A DNA stretch of 10,826 nt. It comes from Deltaproteobacteria bacterium (GTDB lineage Bacteria > Bdellovibrionota > UBA1018). Below, piece by piece: positions 7,005 through 10,826 of this stretch (position 1 is the stretch's first letter; each line of letters begins with the position of its first letter). Where the stretch lies: assembly GCA_016194835.1 (NCBI GenBank), contig JACQAU010000288.1:1-10826 (forward strand), written 5' to 3'. The notes under the pieces are model-generated. The model made no database searches, had not been told where the DNA came from, and was given only the letters and a program-made list of their open reading frames with translations. Made by a program: the position numbers and the translations under genes.

Positions 7005-7012
7005 ACCTCCTA
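7005..7012 (-). promoter_or_regulatory. Strong Shine-Dalgarno of the secreted-protein gene
   Basis: TAGGAGGT on the minus strand lies 7 nt before the ATG at 6997. It is the best anti-16S match in the window and suggests high translation of the six-cysteine secreted protein. Confidence 0.75.
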
Positions 7013-7093
7013 CAAATTCTACGCACACTTTAGCGTCAAAAACAAATAAAATCCTTAATTACATAACTCGACATGATGCATTAAAAATAATAT

Positions 7094-7122
7094 TTCTCAA
7101 ACTTGTGTGCTAACGATATACA
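7094..7122 (+). promoter_or_regulatory. Weak candidate promoter of the UppP-like gene
   Basis: TTCTCA (7094-7099) and TATACA (7117-7122) are 17 nt apart, each matching four of six sigma-70 consensus bases. The predicted start (about 7129) is within a few bases of the ATG at 7132, and no Shine-Dalgarno is visible, so the mRNA may be leaderless. The rest of the 6998-7131 divergent region is AT-rich; apart from the ribosome site at 7005-7012 I see no convincing promoter for the secreted-protein gene. Confidence 0.3.
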
Positions 7123-7131
7123 GATAACATC

Positions 7132-7941
7132 ATGACCACTTTTCAAAACGTAGTTTTAAGTATTATTTACAGCTTTACAGAGTTTTTACCTCTTTCTGCA
7201 AATACACACATAAACTTCGTACCTCAGTTTTTAGAATGGCAAAGTGTAACTCACTCCTTTTTAACAGCTATTACTCTTGGTGCTCTTTTAGCTCTTATTA
7301 TTTATTTTAGACATGACTTTGCAAGTCTATTTTCTGCATTTTTACAAGTACTAATCTACAGAAAAAAACCTATGGCCATGGACGAAAGACTGCCTTGGTA
7401 TTTACTAATAACATTTTTACCTTATTTCATTGCCAGCCATTATATTACTCAATATTTCGATTTCTTACTTGAAAATAAATTTTATATTTCTTCAAGCTTA
7501 GTAAGTTTTACAATATTACTGTGGATCTCAGATCATTTTACAAAAAAACAAAAAGAAATGTTTGATTGGACAATTTGGGACTGCCTTTGGGTAGGACTCG
7601 TACAGATTCTTACTTTAATTTATGGTTGTGAACTGCTCTGTAGTACATTAATTGGCTGCTTAAGCAGAGGTTACAAAAGAAGTGTCGCACTTAAATTTTC
7701 TTATTTTGCCGCAGTTCCTGTTCTTTTGTTTAGACTGATTTCATATTACAAAGAACTCAATTTACAAACTGATTGGAATGGTTGGAATTTTGCAATAATC
7801 GCTATTGTCACCTGCATTAGCGGGATATTCATTTTGTCTTCTTTTATAAAACAAATTGAACAACAAGGCTTAAAAAGCCTTTTATACTATAGAATTATTT
7901 TCGCATTAGGGTGTTTTGCCTTTTTGTGGTTAAAAATTTAG
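7132..7941 (+). CDS. UppP/BacA (undecaprenyl-diphosphatase) family membrane protein, catalytic residues lost
   Basis: The 269-residue polytopic membrane protein follows the UppP/BacA layout from end to end (E. coli UppP is 273 aa): an N-terminal re-entrant motif TEFLPLS...H, a LGALLALIIYF helix, a second re-entrant segment, and an SR...A..FSYFAAVPVLL helix. UppP dephosphorylates undecaprenyl diphosphate to recycle the wall-lipid carrier. Aligned by eye with E. coli, E21 and H30 are kept (E17, H26), but E17 becomes Tyr13, S27 becomes Ala23, and PGFSRSGAT becomes YGCELLCST (164-172), so S173 and R174 become Glu167 and Leu168. It is therefore probably catalytically inactive. The start is firm: an in-frame TAA (7111-7113) lies just upstream, and no Shine-Dalgarno is visible. 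It is the most AT-rich gene here. It converges on the IHF/HU gene with 1 nt between stops. A transport, binding or regulatory role in lipid-carrier biology is conceivable but unproven. Confidence 0.85.
   Translation: MTTFQNVVLSIIYSFTEFLPLSANTHINFVPQFLEWQSVTHSFLTAITLGALLALIIYFRHDFASLFSAFLQVLIYRKKPMAMDERLPWYLLITFLPYFIASHYITQYFDFLLENKFYISSSLVSFTILLWISDHFTKKQKEMFDWTIWDCLWVGLVQILTLIYGCELLCSTLIGCLSRGYKRSVALKFSYFAAVPVLLFRLISYYKELNLQTDWNGWNFAIIAIVTCISGIFILSSFIKQIEQQGLKSLLYYRIIFALGCFAFLWLKI
7865..7881. terminator. Possible hairpin terminator for the IHF/HU transcript
   Basis: AAGGCTT-AAA-AAGCCTT is a perfect 7-bp stem with a 3-nt loop. It lies inside the 3' part of the UppP-like gene, 62 nt beyond the IHF/HU stop. 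On the minus strand it is followed by GTTGTT, a poor U-tract; on the plus strand by TTA. No other intrinsic terminator serves the two convergent genes. Confidence 0.25.
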
Positions 7942-7942
7942 C

Positions 7943-8230
7943 CTATTTTTTACCAGATAAATCCACCATTTCCTTAAGCTCTTTACCTACTTTAAAAAAA
8001 GGAACCCTTTTTGGTGGAACTTGAACCACTTGTCCAGTTTTAGGATTTCGCCCCTGGTAGCTGCCATAACTACGGTTAACAAAAGAACCAAAACCTCTAA
8101 TTTCAATCCGATCATCTTTTTTTAAGGCATCACACATCATGTCAAAAATAATATTTACAACAAGTTCTGCTTGTTTATGTTGAAGATGGGCCTTATCTGC
8201 AATCACATTAATCAAATCAGCTTTGGTCAT
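7943..8230 (-). CDS. IHF/HU-family nucleoid DNA-binding protein (IHF-beta-like), 95 aa
   Basis: This small basic protein dimerises, bends DNA and compacts the nucleoid. It has the full family signature: MTKADLI at the N-terminus as in IHF-beta, RGFGSF (45-50), the DNA-contact arm GRNPKTGQ (60-67) with the intercalating Pro63, and PFFKVGKEL near the end. Length is normal (90-100). The MTKADLI start and RIEIRGFGSF lean toward IHF subunit beta, but HU and IHF subunits cannot be separated safely here. The ATG at 8230 follows AAGGGAG (8240-8246) by 9 nt. The gene lies 92 nt downstream of the acylphosphatase gene, so it may have its own promoter or be last in that operon. Its stop is 1 nt from the stop of the convergent UppP-like gene. 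Confidence 0.95.
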   Translation of the reverse strand: MTKADLINVIADKAHLQHKQAELVVNIIFDMMCDALKKDDRIEIRGFGSFVNRSYGSYQGRNPKTGQVVQVPPKRVPFFKVGKELKEMVDLSGKK

Positions 8231-8250
8231 GATACAGCGCTCCCTTAATC

Positions 8251-8267
8251 TAAAAAACAGTTTTTTA
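8251..8267. repeat. AT-only inverted repeat in the IHF/HU leader
   Basis: TAAAAAA-CAG-TTTTTTA gives a 7-bp A/T stem with a 3-nt loop, just upstream of the AAGGGAG ribosome site. It has no GC pairs, so it is a poor terminator. Poly-A/poly-T of this kind can be intrinsically bent and might be an autoregulatory binding site for the nucleoid protein, which is a guess. Confidence 0.3.
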
Positions 8268-8322
8268 AGTCGTCCTATTATTTACGCTAACTACAACCCT
8301 ATGGTTTTGCAAGAAAATTTTA

Positions 8323-8610
8323 TCATCTAACTAAAAATGTAGAGAGAGTGGAGTCAAATAGTTCTTCATACACCTCTAAATGAGTGACTCTAGCTGCCGA
8401 AGGCCCTGTTTTACACCATGACACTAAGCTTAAAACCACATTTTCGTCTCCAGCAAAAACAGCCTCTACTGCTCCGTTTGGTAAATTTCTAACATATCCA
8501 CATAGTTTGTGATAGCGAGAAGCCTCAAGCGAAGTGGCTGCACGAAACCCCACACCCTGCACTCGACCACTGACAACAACCCTGCGCTGAATCAATCGAG
8601 ACCCAATCAA
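8323..8610 (-). CDS. acyP: Acylphosphatase (95 aa)
   Basis: Acylphosphatases are small cytosolic enzymes that hydrolyse carboxyl-phosphate bonds such as acetyl phosphate or 1,3-bisphosphoglycerate. The signature is complete: VSGRVQGVGFRA with catalytic Arg23, then GYVRNLPNGAVEAVFAGD with catalytic Asn42, and a typical WCKTGP segment. Length is normal (about 90-95). No ATG is available before the core. The start chosen is TTG at 8610, whose TTGA overlaps the MgtC-family stop by 4 nt; a second TTG (8595) would remove five residues without touching the fold. The GAGG about 12 nt upstream of 8610 is a weak ribosome site, so coupling to the upstream gene is likely. Confidence 0.93.
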   Translation of the reverse strand: MIGSRLIQRRVVVSGRVQGVGFRAATSLEASRYHKLCGYVRNLPNGAVEAVFAGDENVVLSLVSWCKTGPSAARVTHLEVYEELFDSTLSTFLVR

Positions 8611-9305
8611 ACGTGCCTAACCTCTTTCACTCCAGGAGTACCCCAAAGTTCAATTAGAAATTTTTTGTTATTATTTCTATTGCCATTATATTTAATAAAC
8701 ATAGCATGTTCATTCCCACTTCGCCTTACATCAAAATCCTCTAACACTAAATCATTTCTTGAAAGCGCCTGTTGAATCATAGCACGCAAACTCCCACTTA
8801 GATCATCTGCTAAAATTTCACATTGAAACGGGATAGACCTGCCCAAAACTCGATCTTCAAAATAACCAATTGCTACTAAAACCAAAACAACTGTAACAGA
8901 ACTCAAAATAGCAATATCTGGATGTCCAATACCCACACAAATGCCAATAGCAGCTACAACCCAAATAGTAGCAGCAGTCGTGAGACCTTGCACTGAACCA
9001 CGAGATTGAATAATTGCTCCCCCACCTAAAAAACCAATACCTGAAACAATTTGAGCCGCAATTCTGGCTGGATCACCATAATATCCGTTTTGTGCGTAAC
9101 TCGAAGAAAGCAAAATAGACACTGATGTGTACAGTGCAGCACCTACACAAATTAAAATATTAGTTTTAATACCCGCTGGTTTACTTTTAAGCTCTCGTTC
9201 AAGTCCAACAATCCCGCCACAAAGTACAGAAAATAAAATTTTAGGCCAAAAAAACTGCACCAGCTCTAATAATGTCCAATGCGAAGAAACTATGTTCATT
9301 ACCAT
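8607..9305 (-). CDS. MgtC/SapB-family inner-membrane protein (232 aa)
   Basis: The N-terminal half (about 15-150) contains four or five membrane helices with the family hallmarks: GGIVGLERELKSKPAGIKTN, then DPARIAAQIVSGIGFLGGG, then GLTTAATIWVVAAIG. The last 80 residues form a soluble ACT-like domain, as in full-length MgtC. In Salmonella and Mycobacterium, MgtC is needed for growth at low Mg2+ and inside macrophages, partly by acting on the F1Fo ATPase; it is not itself a proven Mg2+ pump. Environmental bacteria carry many paralogues of unclear role. Two in-frame ATGs (9305 and 9299) are possible and neither has a clear Shine-Dalgarno. The gene sits 6 nt after the GT4 gene and overlaps acyP, so it is in that operon. 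Confidence 0.93.
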   Translation of the reverse strand: MVMNIVSSHWTLLELVQFFWPKILFSVLCGGIVGLERELKSKPAGIKTNILICVGAALYTSVSILLSSSYAQNGYYGDPARIAAQIVSGIGFLGGGAIIQSRGSVQGLTTAATIWVVAAIGICVGIGHPDIAILSSVTVVLVLVAIGYFEDRVLGRSIPFQCEILADDLSGSLRAMIQQALSRNDLVLEDFDVRRSGNEHAMFIKYNGNRNNNKKFLIELWGTPGVKEVRHV

Positions 9306-9311
9306 AACGCA

Positions 9312-10523
9312 CTACTTTAGCAGAAGTGGTTCTAAAACCGTAGCATATTCTTGTGCTACCTGATCCCACGATCTTTTTTCTGCAACCAATCTTGCTTGCT
9401 CGCCTAATTTTTTACGCATCTGGGGATTGTCAATCATAAGCCCTAGTTGATGTGCTAGCTTATTCACGTCCAGTGGATCGTCTATCAAAACACCACTTTT
9501 ACCATCACAAATAAGCTCCGAAGCTCCAGCACGCCTTGAAACCAACACTGGCAACCCACAACTCATTGCCTCTAAAATAACAAGCCCAAATGGTTCATAA
9601 AGTGTAGGAAGTAAAAATAAATCCGAAGCACGATAGTAAGGAGCAATGTCTTTAATAGAACTCATCAAAAGTAAATGTGTTTCAATATTTAAAGTTTTAG
9701 CCTGTTGTTTAAAAAAATCAAGATCACCATGGCCAATAGCTAGCAGTTTAGTTTTATTTTTAATATTTGGTTCAAGCGCAGCAAAGGTTTGTACAGCTTG
9801 CAACAAGCCTTTGCGAGCATAAGCACCTACAAATACAATAAGCACTTCATCACAAGAAATACCAAGACTTTTTCTCAATTGCTCTCGCTCCAAAACATTT
9901 TCCATAACTGGACAAAAAGTTTTAGAATCAACCCCATGGTGAATCACATGAACACGATCTCTAATGCCAAATTCTGCATTTAATTCACTTGCTACCTGAT
10001 GAGAAATAGCGATATAACTTTTCTGTTTCTTAAATACTTGATGTTCAATCCAAATGTCATAATTTAATATCATATTATGATAAATTTCCTTGATTTTATA
10101 TTGAAAAGTCTTCGATACACCTTGTAACTCAAATTTTTCTAGTTTTGATTTTATTTTTCTCCAAGTGGCATTAATAAATTGAACCTGAATTATATCACTC
10201 ACAAATGAACATGCCCCTGTAGCATGAATAACAGGCCTCTGAATATTTTTTATCTTTGGCAATAAATTAAACCGCCAAATACTATTTAAATAAAAATAAC
10301 CAGTCAAAAAAATAGCTGGTTTTCTTAACTCCGGCCATACTTTAATATGATCATATGGTCCCCACGCGCTTTTTCCCAAAGGATCTTCTAAAGTATAAGT
10401 ATAAATTTGTGTAGGAAATTTACTACTCAAGCGTCTTGCAATTTCTAACGTAGAACGGTCGTGACCTCCCCAAGGATTTAAGTCATGAATGGCAAATGTC
10501 AACAATCTATACTTGTTTTGCAT
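9312..10523 (-). CDS. GT4-family glycosyltransferase (403 aa)
   Basis: This retaining GT-B-fold enzyme would transfer a sugar from a nucleotide-activated donor at the cytoplasmic membrane face, most likely for lipopolysaccharide or another surface glycan. The N-terminal Rossmann half begins LLTFAIHDLNPWGGHDRSTLEIARRL (the GG acceptor-site loop, residues 19-20). The C-terminal half has HVIHHGVD (192-199), FVGAYARKG (231-239), the E310-P-F-G-x4-E318 nucleotide-sugar motif, and SCGLPV with AGASELI after it. It lacks a signal peptide or membrane anchor. Length is normal. The start follows the preceding glycosyltransferase stop by 4 nt, without a clear Shine-Dalgarno, implying coupling. Donor and acceptor cannot be read from sequence. 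Confidence 0.93.
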   Translation of the reverse strand: MQNKYRLLTFAIHDLNPWGGHDRSTLEIARRLSSKFPTQIYTYTLEDPLGKSAWGPYDHIKVWPELRKPAIFLTGYFYLNSIWRFNLLPKIKNIQRPVIHATGACSFVSDIIQVQFINATWRKIKSKLEKFELQGVSKTFQYKIKEIYHNMILNYDIWIEHQVFKKQKSYIAISHQVASELNAEFGIRDRVHVIHHGVDSKTFCPVMENVLEREQLRKSLGISCDEVLIVFVGAYARKGLLQAVQTFAALEPNIKNKTKLLAIGHGDLDFFKQQAKTLNIETHLLLMSSIKDIAPYYRASDLFLLPTLYEPFGLVILEAMSCGLPVLVSRRAGASELICDGKSGVLIDDPLDVNKLAHQLGLMIDNPQMRKKLGEQARLVAEKRSWDQVAQEYATVLEPLLLK

Positions 10524-10527
10524 TTTA

Positions 10528-10826
10528 TTATTTATTAGACTCTATTATATCTGTAATAAATTCTGTTACTCTTTCGACTTGGTGCTTTTTTTCAAATTGA
10601 GGCAACGATTTTTGCGCACTGCTCTTTTCTTTAATCTCATCAAAACTGAGGTGATCTAGCAAAGCAGCTAGTGTACACACATATTCTTCGGACCATGGAG
10701 TACAACCAGACAATCTCCAAAACCAATGCCCAGGCAAGTCATATGACATTGGTACTTGTCCCATAATAATTGGAAGCCTTAAAGACATGTATTCAGTAAG
10801 TTTTGTACTATATCTAAAAGCTCCTA
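10528..10826 (-). CDS. Glycosyltransferase, C-terminal fragment (gene continues past window edge)
   Basis: The minus-strand frame is open from the right edge to the TAA at 10528-10530, so this is the 3' end of a gene and the Met at 10788 is internal. The visible 98 residues start GAFRYSTKLTEYMSLRLPII, matching the GT-B C-terminal motif in which a Lys-Leu-x-Glu-Tyr stretch binds the nucleotide sugar and a G-x-P-[IV] turn follows. The rest (PWSEEY, a helix, and a final charged helix) fits the C-terminal helices of such enzymes. It lies 4 nt upstream of the GT4 gene, as in a glycan-assembly operon. The family cannot be assigned without the N-terminal part. Confidence 0.72.
   Translation of the reverse strand, partial: GAFRYSTKLTEYMSLRLPIIMGQVPMSYDLPGHWFWRLSGCTPWSEEYVCTLAALLDHLSFDEIKEKSSAQKSLPQFEKKHQVERVTEFITDIIESNK

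Noticed and set aside
7996..8012. AAAAAGG-AAC-CCTTTTT as a plus-strand terminator of the UppP-like gene
   Set aside because: It lies in the conserved PPKRVPFFK coding part of IHF/HU, has only two GC pairs and no T-run after the stem, so it is probably just coding sequence.
8509..8775. Plus-strand frame across acyP and the MgtC-family gene
   Set aside because: Antisense to two clear genes and without family features.

Overview
The window looks like chromosomal DNA from a Gram-negative (diderm) bacterium of moderate to low GC. The evidence is an AsmA-type envelope protein, a small outer-membrane-type lipoprotein, an IHF/HU protein, a sigma-54 promoter and a multiheme c-type cytochrome carrying a 'DxDxDGxTNxxE' calcium loop. 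This mix is typical of the former Deltaproteobacteria and Bdellovibrionota. I favour a Bdellovibrionota/Oligoflexia-like host, but that is inference; no rRNA or marker gene fixes it. No transposase, integrase, CRISPR array or restriction system is visible.

Left part (1-5564, minus strand): one tightly coupled operon, read right to left. It encodes a 718-residue inner-membrane-anchored AsmA-like protein, then an 82-residue lipoprotein (4-nt ATGA overlap), then a very large exported protein (14-nt overlap; at least 1058 residues, running off the left edge) with a TolB-like beta-propeller followed by helical TPR-like repeats. The gene order and the start of the mature lipoprotein recall the E. 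coli YdbH-YnbE intermembrane lipid-transport pair, with the propeller-TPR protein as an extra partner.

Middle (5565-6997): a divergent intergenic region with a near-consensus sigma-54 promoter drives a tetraheme cytochrome. That cytochrome joins a monoheme plus calcium-loop domain to a triheme c7-like domain. Its last two codons and stop lie inside the acceptor stem of a convergent tRNA-Asp(GUC). Next on the minus strand is a secreted six-cysteine protein of unknown function, built from two copies of one module and ending in a Pro-Thr-rich tail.

Right part (7000-10826, more AT-rich): a plus-strand UppP/BacA-family membrane protein has lost most of the catalytic residues of the family and is probably a pseudoenzyme. 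Its stop is 1 nt from the stop of a convergent IHF/HU gene. Upstream of IHF/HU on the minus strand is a compact set: the 3' end of a glycosyltransferase, a GT4 glycosyltransferase, an MgtC-family membrane protein and an acylphosphatase. Spacings are 4 nt, 6 nt and a 4-nt TTGA overlap, then 92 nt to IHF/HU.

The points most worth pursuing are the AsmA/lipoprotein/propeller-TPR operon, the degenerate UppP, the sigma-54-driven two-module cytochrome overlapping tRNA-Asp, and the duplicated cysteine module of the secreted protein.
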